DNA of 64,000 bases from Bacteroidota bacterium (GCA_009773165.1 WOUZ01000014.1:44304-108303), one strand, 5' to 3'. Counted from the first letter of the stretch, positions 17,456 to 27,728 are shown. Notes: generated by a model from the sequence alone, not told the origin. Numbers and translations: made by a program.

Positions 17456-20437
17456 ATGGAAAATAAGTATTTTAAAAGCTTGGAAGAGCTCAGAGTAGAC
17501 CCTTCAAGGGAGCTTGAAGAGCAATCAGCTGGTGACAAGTCCTTTATTCTGAAATTGCAACGTGAGTCTGCAGCTTTGCCACCAACATCGCGTCGTGATT
17601 TTCTCAAAGCATTTGGTTTTACAATTGCTTCAGCTGCTGTGGCTTCATCATGTGAACAACCCGTCAGAAAGGCTATACCTTTCCTCATTCAACCCGAAAG
17701 CATCATACCTGGAAAAGCTTCCTATTATGCTTCAACCTTTTATGATGGTATTGAATATAGCAGTGTGTTGGTAAAAGTACGCGATGGCAGACCTATCAAA
17801 ATTGAAGGTAATAGCCTTTCATCAGTAACTAAAGGTGGAACAAACGCCCGCACACAGGCTTCTGTTTTAAATCTGTATGATAATGCACGTTATAAAACTC
17901 CACTAAAAGATGGGAGTGAAACATCTTGGGAACAAGTTGATGCTGAGGTAGTTGGTAAGCTGAAGGAAATTAACAATCGCAATGGAAAGATCGTTTTACT
18001 TTCTTCTTCAGTAATTAGCCCTTCTACAACAGCAGCAATTGAAGAGTTTGCACAGGTTTTTCCGGTTGTTCAGCATGTAGAATATGATGTGATTTCTGCC
18101 TCAGGAATTTTAGAAGCTAATCATGCATCTTTTGGACAGGCATTTGTACCTTCATACCGTTTTGACAAAGCAGATCTCATCGTTTCTTTCGATGCTGATT
18201 TTCTTGGAAGCTGGCTTTCTCCTGTTGAGTATACGAAACAGTATGTCAAGAACAGAAAGTTGGTCGATGGCCAGAAAAAGATGTCACGACATATACAGTT
18301 CGAAGGCACAATGTCGCTCACAGGAACCAATGCCGATTACAGAGTTCAAATGAGGCCTTCGCACCAAAAACTTGTTTTAGCGAATCTTTTGAATGAACTT
18401 AAGGCTCTTAATGGTGAGTTAAAAGCAAGCATGCCTGAAGTATCACAAGATGTTAAAAGTCTGGCTGCTGAATTAATGAAACATAAATCGGCATCTTTGG
18501 TAGTTTGTGGAAGCAATAATAAAAAAACACAACTACTGGTCAACGAAATCAATAACCTGTTAGGTAATTATAGCGTGACAATTGAAACTGATGTGATTTT
18601 AAAATCTCGTCAGGGAATCGATTCACGAATGACACAGTTGGTTAGCGAGATGAATGAAGGGAAAGTTGATGCACTTATTGTGCTCGACGTCAACCCTCTC
18701 TATGATTATCCTGAAGTAACAAAATTTGCAGAAGGCTTAAAAAAGGTAGGTTTAACTGTCTCAATGCCAGTAGTTACTGATGAAACCTCTGCTGCTGTAA
18801 CTTATATTTGTCCTGATCATCATTACCTGGAAGCATGGAATGACGCGGAAATAAAAACAGGATTCTACTCATTGGCTCAACCTGCTATCCGGCCAATTTT
18901 TAATACCCGTGCTGCACAGGAATCATTGTTGCGCTGGGCTGGAAACACAACTGATTTCAGAGCCTATATCAGCAATTATTGGGAAAAGAATATTTATCCC
19001 AAAACAGATGGATTGTTTGGTTTTACCGCATTCTGGAATAAATGTTTACACGATGGAATATTTGAATCAGGTGAAAAGGATTTAGTGCCTATAGCCTATA
19101 CCAATGCAGCTTCTATTGAAGCATTTGAATCTGCAAAAGGTAGTTCTGCAGGCGATGTCATTGACCTTGTGTTATACAGCAACGTAAGTGTTGGCTCAGG
19201 TAAGCATGCTAATAACCCATGGCTACAGGAGTTACCCGATCCCGTTACAAAAGCTTGTTGGGACAATTACATTATGATTTCTCCGCGTTTAGCAGATGAG
19301 CTGAATGTTGTTGATGAACAATTGGTGTCAATTAATGGTAGTGTCACTTTACCTGTAATCGTTCAGCCGGGCCAGGAATACAAAACGGTAGCAGTGGCTC
19401 TGGGTTATGGTCGGCAGCAAACTGGCGTGCCTGCCAATGGTGTTGGAAAGAATCTATACCCAATGCTATCTTTGATAGAAGGTACTAAATCGTTTGATGT
19501 GTATGATGTTCAGCTGGCTGTTGAAGCAGGAACTTATCCTTTGGCAAAAACGCAATCACATCATTCAATGGAAGGAAGAGAGCTGATCAGAGATACCTCT
19601 TTGGAAGCTTATCTTGAAGATCCTCAATCTGGTAATGAAACTCGACTTGAAGTTAAGAAACACCTAAAATCATTATACCCTGAAGCTACGTTTGATGGTT
19701 TGCATTGGGGGATGGCCATTGATTTGAATGCTTGTACAGGTTGTAACGCTTGCGTTGTTGCTTGTTCCTCTGAGAATAATGTGCCCGTTGTAGGTAAAGA
19801 GCAGGTCATCGCTTCGCGTGAAATGCACTGGATTCGTATAGACCGTTATTACAAAGGTGATCCAAACGATCCTGAGGTTGTTCGTCAACCAGTTATGTGT
19901 CAGCATTGCGATAACGCACCGTGTGAAAATGTTTGTCCTGTTGCTGCTACAACACATTCCAATGAAGGACTCAATCAGATGGCATACAACAGGTGTATTG
20001 GAACACGCTATTGCGCTAATAACTGCCCTTACAAAGTGCGTCGTTTTAATTTCCTTGATTATACAGGAGCTGACTCTTTCACAGGAAACACGTATGACCC
20101 AACAGATATGACAACAGATTTAAGACGTCTTGTTCTTAATCCGGATGTCACCACCCGTGCAAAAGGGGTCATTGAAAAATGCTCATTTTGTGTTCAACGT
20201 ATTCAGGAGAAGAAACTTGTTGCAAAAACAGAAGACCGTCAGCTCCGTGATGGAGAGGTTGTTCCAGCTTGTGCGCAAGCGTGTCCTGCAGAAGCGATCG
20301 TTTTTGGTAACCTTAACGATAAGAATAGCAAAGTTTCTCAATATTTTGCCAGCGAACGCAACTATCACCTTTTGGAGGAAATTCATACCTTGCCTTCAGT
20401 AGGTTACCTTACCAAAGTAAAAAACAAAACCGTATAA
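17456..20437 (+). CDS. actB: Alternative Complex III subunit ActB, molybdopterin-oxidoreductase-like plus Fe-S domain
   Basis: A 993-residue subunit. A twin-arginine motif SRRDFLKAFGF (R46-R47) is set 45 residues in, as is usual for ActB, and leads into a membrane-proximal segment. Residues about 90-730 resemble the molybdopterin oxidoreductase fold, which in known ACIII carries no cofactor. The last 250 residues are a ferredoxin-like domain of the NrfC/HybA type with cysteine sets starting at C760 (CTGCNACVVAC), C815 (CQHCDNAPCENVC), C847 (CIGTRYCANNC), C909 (CSFC) and C939 (CAQACP), enough for four Fe-S clusters. It links quinol oxidation by ActC to the ActA haems. Export may use the Tat route. 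Confidence 0.94.
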   Translation: MENKYFKSLEELRVDPSRELEEQSAGDKSFILKLQRESAALPPTSRRDFLKAFGFTIASAAVASSCEQPVRKAIPFLIQPESIIPGKASYYASTFYDGIEYSSVLVKVRDGRPIKIEGNSLSSVTKGGTNARTQASVLNLYDNARYKTPLKDGSETSWEQVDAEVVGKLKEINNRNGKIVLLSSSVISPSTTAAIEEFAQVFPVVQHVEYDVISASGILEANHASFGQAFVPSYRFDKADLIVSFDADFLGSWLSPVEYTKQYVKNRKLVDGQKKMSRHIQFEGTMSLTGTNADYRVQMRPSHQKLVLANLLNELKALNGELKASMPEVSQDVKSLAAELMKHKSASLVVCGSNNKKTQLLVNEINNLLGNYSVTIETDVILKSRQGIDSRMTQLVSEMNEGKVDALIVLDVNPLYDYPEVTKFAEGLKKVGLTVSMPVVTDETSAAVTYICPDHHYLEAWNDAEIKTGFYSLAQPAIRPIFNTRAAQESLLRWAGNTTDFRAYISNYWEKNIYPKTDGLFGFTAFWNKCLHDGIFESGEKDLVPIAYTNAASIEAFESAKGSSAGDVIDLVLYSNVSVGSGKHANNPWLQELPDPVTKACWDNYIMISPRLADELNVVDEQLVSINGSVTLPVIVQPGQEYKTVAVALGYGRQQTGVPANGVGKNLYPMLSLIEGTKSFDVYDVQLAVEAGTYPLAKTQSHHSMEGRELIRDTSLEAYLEDPQSGNETRLEVKKHLKSLYPEATFDGLHWGMAIDLNACTGCNACVVACSSENNVPVVGKEQVIASREMHWIRIDRYYKGDPNDPEVVRQPVMCQHCDNAPCENVCPVAATTHSNEGLNQMAYNRCIGTRYCANNCPYKVRRFNFLDYTGADSFTGNTYDPTDMTTDLRRLVLNPDVTTRAKGVIEKCSFCVQRIQEKKLVAKTEDRQLRDGEVVPACAQACPAEAIVFGNLNDKNSKVSQYFASERNYHLLEEIHTLPSVGYLTKVKNKTV

Positions 20438-20453
20438 CTAAAACCAAAGAAGC

Positions 20454-21824
20454 ATGTACGTATCTCCACTAAGAGAACCGCTTATCAGAGGGTCAAAGGA
20501 TTACAGTCAGGTCACCAAAGATATTTTGGCGCCAATGGCAGGTAAGCCTTCCAAATACTGGTATATGGGCATTACCCTTTCAGGCGCTGCTGCCCTGTTT
20601 GGAGCCTGGGCGACATTTATGACCGTTTATTACGGTATCGGAACATGGGGTTTGAATAAAACCGTAGGCTGGGCATGGGACATCACCAACTTTGTATGGT
20701 GGGTCGGTATTGGTCACGCCGGTACATTTATTTCAGCAATCTTGTTGCTTTTCCGTCAAAAATGGAGAACCAGCATTAACCGTTCAGCCGAAGCAATGAC
20801 ATTGATTGCTATTGCCTGTGCAGGATTTTTCCCGTTGATACACATGGGACGTCTGTTGCTTGGATTCTTCATTCTCCCATATCCAAATACCCGTGCTTTA
20901 TGGGTAAACTTTAACTCACCTTTGTTATGGGACGTTTTTGCTATCACAACTTATCTTCTTGTATCATTGGTTTTCTGGTATATTGGACTTATACCTGACT
21001 TAGGTACAGTGCGTGATAAAGCTTCAAACAAAATTCGTAAAGCGATTTATGGCTTTTTGAGCTTTGGCTGGACAGGATCTGCAAAACATTGGTCACGCCA
21101 CGAAACAGTAAGCTTAATTCTTGCCGGTTTGGCAGCGCCACTCGTGCTTTCAGTGCACACAATCGTGAGCTTCGACTTTGCTACCTCAGTAATTCCGGGA
21201 TGGCATACAACGATTTTCCCTCCTTATTTTGTTTCAGGGGCTGTTTTTTCTGGTTTTGCGATGGTACTCACCTTGCTTATTGTAACGAGGAAAGCACTTA
21301 ACCTTGAAGAATACATCACTGTTGGTCATATCGAAAACATGAACAAGGTTATTATTATAACCGGTTCGATTGTCGGTATTGCCTATATCACGGAGTTCTT
21401 CATGGCATGGTATTCCGGAGTTGAATATGAACAATATGCCTTTATCAACAGAGCTACAGGACCTTATGCCTGGGCATACTGGATAATGATGACATGTAAT
21501 GTTATTACTCCTCAGCTTTTCTGGTTCAAAAAAATCAGGACAAATCTGGTAGCAACGTTCATTATAAGCATCTTCGTAAACATAGGTATGTGGTTTGAGC
21601 GTTTTGTAATTGTAGTTACATCTCTTCACCGAGATTATCTGCCATCCAGCTGGGTAATGTATAAACCAACAATCGTTGAAATAGGATTGTATGTTGGTAC
21701 ACTTGGGTTGTTCTTCACTTTGTTCCTGCTCTTCATCAGGGTATTCCCGGTGATTGCCATTGCTGAAGTCAAGAGTGTTTTAAAATCTTCAGGTGACAAT
21801 AAAAAAGATTCGCATCATGAATAA
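20454..21824 (+). CDS. actC: Alternative Complex III subunit ActC, NrfD/PsrC-type quinol-binding membrane protein
   Basis: A 456-residue membrane protein with about ten helices, of the NrfD/PsrC family. In ACIII this subunit holds the menaquinol site next to the Fe-S arm of ActB. Recognisable segments are [19 protein letters not shown] (helix 2), [38 protein letters not shown] and [22 protein letters not shown], matching quinol:cytochrome c oxidoreductase subunits of Bacteroidota. Its last 8 bases overlap actD, so the two are translationally coupled. Confidence 0.94.
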   Translation: MYVSPLREPLIRGSKDYSQVTKDILAPMAGKPSKYWYMGITLSGAAALFGAWATFMTVYYGIGTWGLNKTVGWAWDITNFVWWVGIGHAGTFISAILLLFRQKWRTSINRSAEAMTLIAIACAGFFPLIHMGRLLLGFFILPYPNTRALWVNFNSPLLWDVFAITTYLLVSLVFWYIGLIPDLGTVRDKASNKIRKAIYGFLSFGWTGSAKHWSRHETVSLILAGLAAPLVLSVHTIVSFDFATSVIPGWHTTIFPPYFVSGAVFSGFAMVLTLLIVTRKALNLEEYITVGHIENMNKVIIITGSIVGIAYITEFFMAWYSGVEYEQYAFINRATGPYAWAYWIMMTCNVITPQLFWFKKIRTNLVATFIISIFVNIGMWFERFVIVVTSLHRDYLPSSWVMYKPTIVEIGLYVGTLGLFFTLFLLFIRVFPVIAIAEVKSVLKSSGDNKKDSHHE

Positions 21825-22332
21825 ATATATAACAGCATATTACGACGATGAAGAAGATCTCCTCAGGGGATTGAAACAGATCAAAGCCAAAGGTATTGAA
21901 GTTGCTGATGTTTTAACACCATTTCCTGTTCATGGTTTGGATAAAGCTTTGGGAATGAGTCGTTCAAAATTGACTCGGGTAGCTTTTGCCGGTGGTGCTG
22001 TTGGGGCTATCATTGGTTTTGGCTTTCAGGCATGGGTTTTCACTCAGGCATATCCGCTAAATTTCGGCGGAAAACCATTTTTTGCAGTTCCTTCATTTAT
22101 ACCTGTTACATTTGAAATGGCAGTTTTATTTGCAGCTTTCTCGATGGTTTTTGCCTTTCTTATCAGTAATAAGATTGGCCCCGGAGCTAAAACAGTTATT
22201 CATGATGAACGTATTACTGACGATCGGTTTCTTCTGGTTGTAAATGTTCAGGATGAGGAAAATGCGCACACTATTGAAGCTGTGTTGAACGATGCTGGAG
22301 CACATGGTATCACCTTAATAAAGAAAAATTAA
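21817..22332 (+). CDS. actD: Alternative Complex III subunit ActD (DUF3341)
   Basis: A 171-residue DUF3341 protein with two membrane helices ([21 protein letters not shown] and [20 protein letters not shown]) between a cytosolic N-terminal ferredoxin-like part ([34 protein letters not shown]) and a C-terminal strand region ([17 protein letters not shown]). In ACIII, ActD is a small structural subunit packed on ActC. The frame opens at a GTG at 21793 inside actC, but the ATG at 21817 (ATGAATAA overlap with the actC stop) fits the family N-terminus and was chosen. Confidence 0.92.
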   Translation: MNKYITAYYDDEEDLLRGLKQIKAKGIEVADVLTPFPVHGLDKALGMSRSKLTRVAFAGGAVGAIIGFGFQAWVFTQAYPLNFGGKPFFAVPSFIPVTFEMAVLFAAFSMVFAFLISNKIGPGAKTVIHDERITDDRFLLVVNVQDEENAHTIEAVLNDAGAHGITLIKKN

Positions 22333-22334
22333 CC

Positions 22335-23513
22335 ATGGAGAATCTTACATTTATTTTAAAAAAGAAAACCGTTACCATTTTCCTGGTAATGATAGCCGTG
22401 GGAGTACTTTCACTGGCATATGGATTTTTAGGCGGCGTAGAAGTCAAACGCGTAGCAGCAAACCTGTTGCTGAATAACTATTACTTCCTGAGTTTGGGTC
22501 TTATTGGATTGTTTTTCGTAACGGTGCATACTATTGCTGAGTCAGGTTGGCAAACAAGCGTTCAACGTGTTGGTGAAGCAATGTCGGCCTACATCCCTGT
22601 AGGAGGAGGCCTTTTATTGTTATTCTTTGTGCTCGGCGGTCTACATTCTATTTATCCCTGGACACATTCGGATCACCTTGATGCTATTTTACTAAAGAAA
22701 GTGGCCTATCTCAATGTGCCCTTTTTCTATGTACGATTGTTAGTTTTTATAGGTGTTTGGTCGCTGCTTGCACATTATGTACGAAAAGCATCTGTTAATT
22801 TAGATCTGCACGGGGATATGAAGTATTTTAATAAAATGCGAACCTTGTCAGCTATTTTTATTGTGACCTATGCAGTAACAAGTGTGGTTTCGTCTTGGGA
22901 TTGGCTTATGTCACTCGACCCTCACTGGTTTAGCACTTTGTATGGATGGTACATTTTTTCAAGCATGTTGGCCAGTGGCTTTGCCATGCTGATACTTGTT
23001 ATTTATGTTCTCAAACGTATGGGTTACCTGTCACATGTTAATGATGAACACATGCATGATCTTGGGAAATACCTTTTTGGCTTTAGTATTTTTTGGGCAT
23101 ATTTGTGGTTCTCGCAGTATATGCTAATATGGTACGCCAACATCCCGGAGGAAACAATTTATTATCTGGAACGACATAAGTATTTCACGAATATCTTCTA
23201 TGTCAATCTCATACTCAATTTTGTTATACCTTTCTTCCTTTTGATGACCCGTAAATCAAAAAGAGTATTTACAGTGCTGGTGCCTGTTTCGGTGATTGTG
23301 ATTATAGGGCATTGGGTTGATTTGTACATGGCAATCATGCCTGGTGCAGTAGGTGGTGAAGCTTCCGGGATTGGTATTGTTGAAATTGGATTGACGATTG
23401 GTTATCTTGGAATTTTTGGTCTTGTGACATTCTGGTCGCTGACAAAAGCCCCATTAGCACCAAAAAATCATCCATATTATAAAGAAAGTATGGATTACCA
23501 TACTCATTACTAG
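22335..23513 (+). CDS. actF: Alternative Complex III subunit ActF, ActC-like membrane protein
   Basis: A 392-residue membrane protein of about ten helices, the second quinone-type integral subunit of ACIII and a distant relative of ActC. Features are the helix starting FLSLGLIGLFFVTVHTIAE, a GGGLLLLFFVLGGLHSIYPW segment, SWDWLMSLDPHWFSTLYGWY and FSQYMLIWYANIPEETIYY. These segments are typical of the family in Bacteroidota. It starts 2 bases after actD and is followed by the monohaem cytochrome gene, so here actF precedes actE, while described clusters usually list E before F. Confidence 0.9.
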   Translation: MENLTFILKKKTVTIFLVMIAVGVLSLAYGFLGGVEVKRVAANLLLNNYYFLSLGLIGLFFVTVHTIAESGWQTSVQRVGEAMSAYIPVGGGLLLLFFVLGGLHSIYPWTHSDHLDAILLKKVAYLNVPFFYVRLLVFIGVWSLLAHYVRKASVNLDLHGDMKYFNKMRTLSAIFIVTYAVTSVVSSWDWLMSLDPHWFSTLYGWYIFSSMLASGFAMLILVIYVLKRMGYLSHVNDEHMHDLGKYLFGFSIFWAYLWFSQYMLIWYANIPEETIYYLERHKYFTNIFYVNLILNFVIPFFLLMTRKSKRVFTVLVPVSVIVIIGHWVDLYMAIMPGAVGGEASGIGIVEIGLTIGYLGIFGLVTFWSLTKAPLAPKNHPYYKESMDYHTHY

Positions 23514-23540
23514 GCCTTCGTGGAGCAAATAAATCGAAAA

Positions 23541-24122
23541 ATGAAAAAATCGAATGCTATGAAAAAAAACGTCAAGATACTTACATTACTACTTGTACTG
23601 GTTTCAGCACTTGCTTGTAATCGCGATAAGAACCATCCCGGATATACTTTTTTTCCTGATATGGCTTATTCAACTGCTTACGAAACCTATACAACAAGTC
23701 CTGTTTTTAAGGATGGTTTTACCATGCGTTTGCCTGCCGAAGGCGCAATACCACGTGGTTTTCAACCCTATCCTTATAAAGGAAAATCTTTTGATGATCA
23801 GGTAAGCGCAGGCCTTGAATTGAAAAATCCACTTGTCGCTGATGCTCAAATACTTGCTGAAGGTAAGGCGCAATATGAGATTTTTTGTATCAGCTGCCAT
23901 GGAGCTGAAGGGAAAGGTGATGGACATTTGTATAAAAGCAAATTGTTCCCTGTACAACCAAGGTCGCTCGTTGAACCTTTCGTTCAAAATAAACCAGATG
24001 GTGAAATTTACCATGTTATCACAATGGGGTCGATTTCGGGTTTGATGGGTGCACATGGTAGTCAGGTTCATCCTGAAAACAGGTGGAAAATCATCCATTA
24101 TGTTCGATCACTTTCTAAATAA
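23541..24122 (+). CDS. actE: Alternative Complex III subunit ActE, monohaem cytochrome c lipoprotein
   Basis: A 193-residue lipoprotein: an N-terminal Lys-rich stretch and hydrophobic helix end in the lipobox SALAC, so the mature protein is lipid-anchored on the outer face. It carries one haem site, CISCHGAEGKGDG, and a C-terminal cytochrome fold ending in HVITMGSISGLMGAHGSQV (Met ligand) and ENRWKIIHYVRSL. ActE accepts electrons from ActA. Starts at GTG 23520, ATG 23541 and ATG 23559 are all in frame; 23541 was taken as the first ATG. A strong terminator follows and closes the operon. Confidence 0.92.
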   Translation: MKKSNAMKKNVKILTLLLVLVSALACNRDKNHPGYTFFPDMAYSTAYETYTTSPVFKDGFTMRLPAEGAIPRGFQPYPYKGKSFDDQVSAGLELKNPLVADAQILAEGKAQYEIFCISCHGAEGKGDGHLYKSKLFPVQPRSLVEPFVQNKPDGEIYHVITMGSISGLMGAHGSQVHPENRWKIIHYVRSLSK

Positions 24123-24147
24123 ACTGCAGGTAAATTCTTCTTATCAT

Positions 24148-24180
24148 AAAAGCCTCTTGCAGAAAATGCAAGAGGCTTTT
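24148..24180 (+). terminator. Rho-independent terminator of the act operon
   Basis: A 14-bp perfect stem (AAAAGCCTCTTGCA / TGCAAGAGGCTTTT) with a 5-base GAAAA loop. It separates the ACIII operon from the slyD-like gene. Confidence 0.93.
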
Positions 24181-24205
24181 CAATCTATAAACAGATCATT
24201 TTAAA

Positions 24206-24688
24206 ATGGGAAGTTTGATAATTACAAGCAACACAGTTGTAACATTGTTTTATAGTGTTAAGGATGCCGAAAGCGCAAAAACTTTGCAACAACAACTTGA
24301 TGAACCTCAGGATTTTTTGATTGGGCATCAGTTGCTAATTGATGCTTTTGAAGATCAACTAACTGGTTTGAAGTCTGGGGATTCATTTAAGTTCGTTGTT
24401 TCGAGCGATCAGGCTTACGGGCCAATTGACCCACATGCAATCTTCGATTTGCCAATCTCTACTTTTGAAGAAGAAGATGGAACAATTGATGACGAAGTGG
24501 TGCAGGTAGGACATGTTTTTCCAATGGCTGATAAAGAAGGAAACAAACATTTTGGAAAGATCATCCGTAAAATGAAGGACAGTGTAACCATGGATTTTAA
24601 TCATCCGATGGCAGGCAGAAATCTTTTATTTGAAGGTAGCATTGTTTCGGTTCGCGAAGCGAGAGCAGAAGAGATACCTTCGAATTAA
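24206..24688 (+). CDS. FKBP-type peptidyl-prolyl isomerase, SlyD-like
   Basis: A 160-residue cytosolic prolyl isomerase and chaperone of the SlyD group: an FKBP fold with an insert-in-flap domain. Seen are TLFYSVKDAE, FLIGHQLLIDAFEDQLTGLKSGDSFKFVV (the FKBP core, residues about 36-65), AYGPIDP, and MDFNHPMAGRNLLFEG, which closes the fold. The His/Cys-rich metal-binding tail of E. coli SlyD is absent. It lies between the ACIII terminator and a lipoprotein gene that leads into the cbb3 genes; whether it helps oxidase assembly is not known. Confidence 0.9.
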   Translation: MGSLIITSNTVVTLFYSVKDAESAKTLQQQLDEPQDFLIGHQLLIDAFEDQLTGLKSGDSFKFVVSSDQAYGPIDPHAIFDLPISTFEEEDGTIDDEVVQVGHVFPMADKEGNKHFGKIIRKMKDSVTMDFNHPMAGRNLLFEGSIVSVREARAEEIPSN

Positions 24689-24719
24689 TTTTTTTTTCAT
24701 TTTCAACTATCAAAGACAT

Positions 24720-25331
24720 ATGAAAACTATAACGGTACAATTAATTATCATTTCCTTGGTTGTGTTTTTTATATCCTGCAACCAGAATCCTCAAAGCAAG
24801 CAACAACAGGATTCAGTTAGTCAACTAACTGACAGTCTGCTTCAAGATTATAAACAGAAGGGTAGGGTTGTTACAAAAAGTAGTTTTCAGGCTTTGAGTT
24901 CGGCCTTGCTTTCAGCTATTGAATCTGAGGGAGTGCCTCATGCTTTACAATTTTGCAACATCAAAGCTATTCCTTTGACTGACTCTCTCGCCAATGCCTA
25001 TCAGGTAGATGTTAGCAGAGTTTCCATAAAAAACAGAAATGATGTAAATAAGGCCGATTCACTTGATTTGGTGTTTTTGGAGTTGATGCAACAGAATCTC
25101 ATCCTGCATAAAAAAACGAGCGACACCATTGTGATGATTGCCGATGGAGCTTTAACTTATATGTCGCCAATTATTATAGCGCCACCCTGTTTACAATGTC
25201 ATGGAATTCCCGAGGTAGATATCAAATTGGAAAATCTTCAATTGATAAGCACCTTATATCCCAACGATAAAGCTACTGGATATCAGTTGGGTGAGCTACG
25301 TGGAATGTGGAAAATTCGTTTTAAAAACTAA
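24720..25331 (+). CDS. CxxCH-containing lipoprotein, Tll0287/DUF3365-like
   Basis: A 203-residue lipoprotein: signal segment ending in the lipobox FISC, a Gln/Ser-rich linker, then a domain resembling Tll0287 (DUF3365). Matching features are ALSSALLSAIESEGVPHALQF near the start and a haem-binding PPCLQCHG (C157-H161) near the end. Proteins of this kind bind one c-type haem and are thought to sense or carry electrons; the exact role is unknown. The frame extends upstream into slyD, but only the ATG at 24720 gives a lipoprotein signal. ccoI starts 3 bases after the stop, so they are in one operon. Confidence 0.8.
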   Translation: MKTITVQLIIISLVVFFISCNQNPQSKQQQDSVSQLTDSLLQDYKQKGRVVTKSSFQALSSALLSAIESEGVPHALQFCNIKAIPLTDSLANAYQVDVSRVSIKNRNDVNKADSLDLVFLELMQQNLILHKKTSDTIVMIADGALTYMSPIIIAPPCLQCHGIPEVDIKLENLQLISTLYPNDKATGYQLGELRGMWKIRFKN

Positions 25332-25334
25332 GTT

Positions 25335-27728
25335 ATGGTTAAGCCGTGTGTTCATTGCGGGGCTGACTGCGGATCAAGCCCGGTTGTTTGGGAAGGAAAG
25401 GACTTTTGCTGCCATGGTTGCAAAACAGTCTACCAAATTTTGAACGAAAATCAACTTGGAGAATACTATCAAATACAACCTATGTCGGGAATCCGTATCG
25501 ATAGCGGCCAACCTCTCAAACGTTTTGCATTTCTTGATATTGAGGAGATAGCACATAAACTAATCGACTTTAAAGATGGAAATATATCCAAAATTAAATT
25601 TTTTATTCCGGCCATTCATTGTGCTTCATGTATTTGGTTGCTCGAACATCTGGACACTTTGCATCCCGGTATAAGTTATTCAACTGTTAATTTCCCCCGC
25701 AAAGAGGTTCAGATTACCTTTAAAAATGATCAGATTACCCTTAGGCAACTGGCTGAATTACTCACTGCAATTCATTACACGCCCGAAATAACGCTTGATC
25801 AATTAGAGAATAAGAAAATTAGTAAAGCAAACCGTAACTTGTTGTTGAAAATTGGTGTAGCTTCTTTCAGTTTCATGAATATCATGATGTATAGTTTCCC
25901 GGAATATTTACCCGGTGGCGATTTGCTGGAAGAACGTTTCAAGAATATTTTTGGCTGGTTGAGTTTTATTCTTATCCTGCCAGTTGTTTTTTTTAGTGCA
26001 AACGATTATTACCTTTCTGCTTATAAAGGTCTTAAGCACAAAATCATTAGTATTGATTTACCTATTACTTTGGGTATATTGGCTTTGTTTTTTTACAGCA
26101 GCTATGTCGTGTTTTCAGGAAGAGGCATTGGTTACATGGACTCCTTGGCAGGCTTACTTTTCTTTTTGCTTATTGGCAAATGGTATCAGGGCAAAACCTA
26201 TGAAGCACTTTCTTTCGAGCGCGACTATAAATCATACTTTCCTGTTGCAGTAACGGTTATGAAGGATGGTGAAGAGGAAATTATACCAATCAGAGATCTG
26301 AAAAAGGGCGACCGAATTCTCATTCGTAATCAGGAGTTGATACCTGCTGATGCTACTCTTGTAAAAGGTAAAGGAAGCATCGACTATTCCTTCGTTACCG
26401 GTGAAGCAATGCCTGTTTCAAAAAAAATCAATGATTTTATTTATGCCGGAGGACGTCAGGCTGGTAGCTCTATCGAATTAGTAGTTGAAAAAGCTGTTGA
26501 ACAAAGTTACCTTACACAGTTGTGGAATCAGAGCAACGTTAAGTCGGAGTCTGAGACACTTAATAATCATATCAACAACATTAGTCAGTATTTTACGTCT
26601 GCTGTTTTATTGATTGCCTTTTCTGCCTCTGCTTATTGGGCAACAATAGATATTAAAATTGCAGTTTATGTTTTTTCGTCTGTCTTAATAATAGCTTGCC
26701 CTTGTGCGTTGGCACTCACTGTTCCCTTTACTTTTGGGAGTACTATGAGGGCGTTTGGAAGAAGGGGATTTTACATAAAGAATACAGATGTTGTTGAACA
26801 ATTGTATCGAACAACGACCATCGTCTTCGATAAAACTGGCACAATCACCCTTAACCGTAAGGTTGAAGTAGGATTTCAGGGTGAGCAGCTTAAAGATTTG
26901 GAGACTGATTTAATTAGTAATATGGTTCGTCATTCAAGTCATCCGTTGAGTGCGGCTTTGAACGACTTTTTGCCGGAGGCAGAAGAAAACTTTCCTGAAA
27001 ATTATGAAGAGATTCCTGGGATGGGAATCACCGGCACAGTTACTGGTCATCGGGTGACATTAGGTTCTGAACAGTTTGTTACCGGCATAATTACTGATGC
27101 TCCTATGAAAGAAAGCCGTGTTTATATTAGTATCGATGGGCAGCAGCGAGGTTATTATACCTTCATGAATAGTTACCGAAAAGGATTGACAGAATTGATC
27201 AGTGATTTGAAGAAAAAATATAAACTGCATCTCATTTCAGGTGATAACGATGCAGAAGCTGGAAATTTGCGAGAACTTTTTGGTCATGAAAGCCAGCTTC
27301 ACTTTCAGCAAAGCCCTGTTGAGAAGAAGCAGTATATCCAACAACTGAAAAAAAATAAGGAAAAAGTGCTTATGATTGGTGATGGACTAAACGACGCAGG
27401 AGCCTTGTCGGAAAGCCAAACAGGAATAAGCATTGCAGAAAATGTGTTTAGTTTCTCACCTGCCTGTGATGCCATTCTTGAAGCGTCGCGATTTAACAGG
27501 CTTGGAAAATTTATTGCTTTTACACGTTCAAGTTTTAAAGTTATAAGAGTAAGTTTCTTTATATCATTGTTTTACAATATTATCGGATTATCATTTGCTG
27601 TGACAGGAAAACTATCTCCTTTGATTGCAGCTATTTTAATGCCTGTTAGTTCTATTACAGTTGTTGCATTCGTAACTTTTAGTATAGGCTGGTTGGCACA
27701 CCGAAAATTGAGATTTGACAATGAATAG
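25335..27728 (+). CDS. ccoI: Copper-transporting P1B-type ATPase CcoI (FixI)
   Basis: CcoI exports copper needed for the CuB centre of cbb3 oxidase. The 797-residue protein has an N-terminal cysteine-rich metal domain (CVHCGADC, FCCHGCKTVY), an HMA domain with CASC (C96-C99), eight membrane helices, the CPC motif at 455-457 in IIACPCALALTVPF, the actuator loop FVTGEAMPVSK, the phosphorylation site DKTGTIT (D499) and the hinge GDGLNDAGAL. The CPC and the cysteine-rich N-terminus, together with the cco genes next to it, point to CcoI rather than a detoxifying CopA. Confidence 0.94.
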   Translation: MVKPCVHCGADCGSSPVVWEGKDFCCHGCKTVYQILNENQLGEYYQIQPMSGIRIDSGQPLKRFAFLDIEEIAHKLIDFKDGNISKIKFFIPAIHCASCIWLLEHLDTLHPGISYSTVNFPRKEVQITFKNDQITLRQLAELLTAIHYTPEITLDQLENKKISKANRNLLLKIGVASFSFMNIMMYSFPEYLPGGDLLEERFKNIFGWLSFILILPVVFFSANDYYLSAYKGLKHKIISIDLPITLGILALFFYSSYVVFSGRGIGYMDSLAGLLFFLLIGKWYQGKTYEALSFERDYKSYFPVAVTVMKDGEEEIIPIRDLKKGDRILIRNQELIPADATLVKGKGSIDYSFVTGEAMPVSKKINDFIYAGGRQAGSSIELVVEKAVEQSYLTQLWNQSNVKSESETLNNHINNISQYFTSAVLLIAFSASAYWATIDIKIAVYVFSSVLIIACPCALALTVPFTFGSTMRAFGRRGFYIKNTDVVEQLYRTTTIVFDKTGTITLNRKVEVGFQGEQLKDLETDLISNMVRHSSHPLSAALNDFLPEAEENFPENYEEIPGMGITGTVTGHRVTLGSEQFVTGIITDAPMKESRVYISIDGQQRGYYTFMNSYRKGLTELISDLKKKYKLHLISGDNDAEAGNLRELFGHESQLHFQQSPVEKKQYIQQLKKNKEKVLMIGDGLNDAGALSESQTGISIAENVFSFSPACDAILEASRFNRLGKFIAFTRSSFKVIRVSFFISLFYNIIGLSFAVTGKLSPLIAAILMPVSSITVVAFVTFSIGWLAHRKLRFDNE

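Noticed and set aside
24630..24719. Longer start of the CxxCH lipoprotein inside slyD
   Set aside because: It would bury the lipoprotein signal peptide; the ATG at 24720 fits a lipobox at the right distance.
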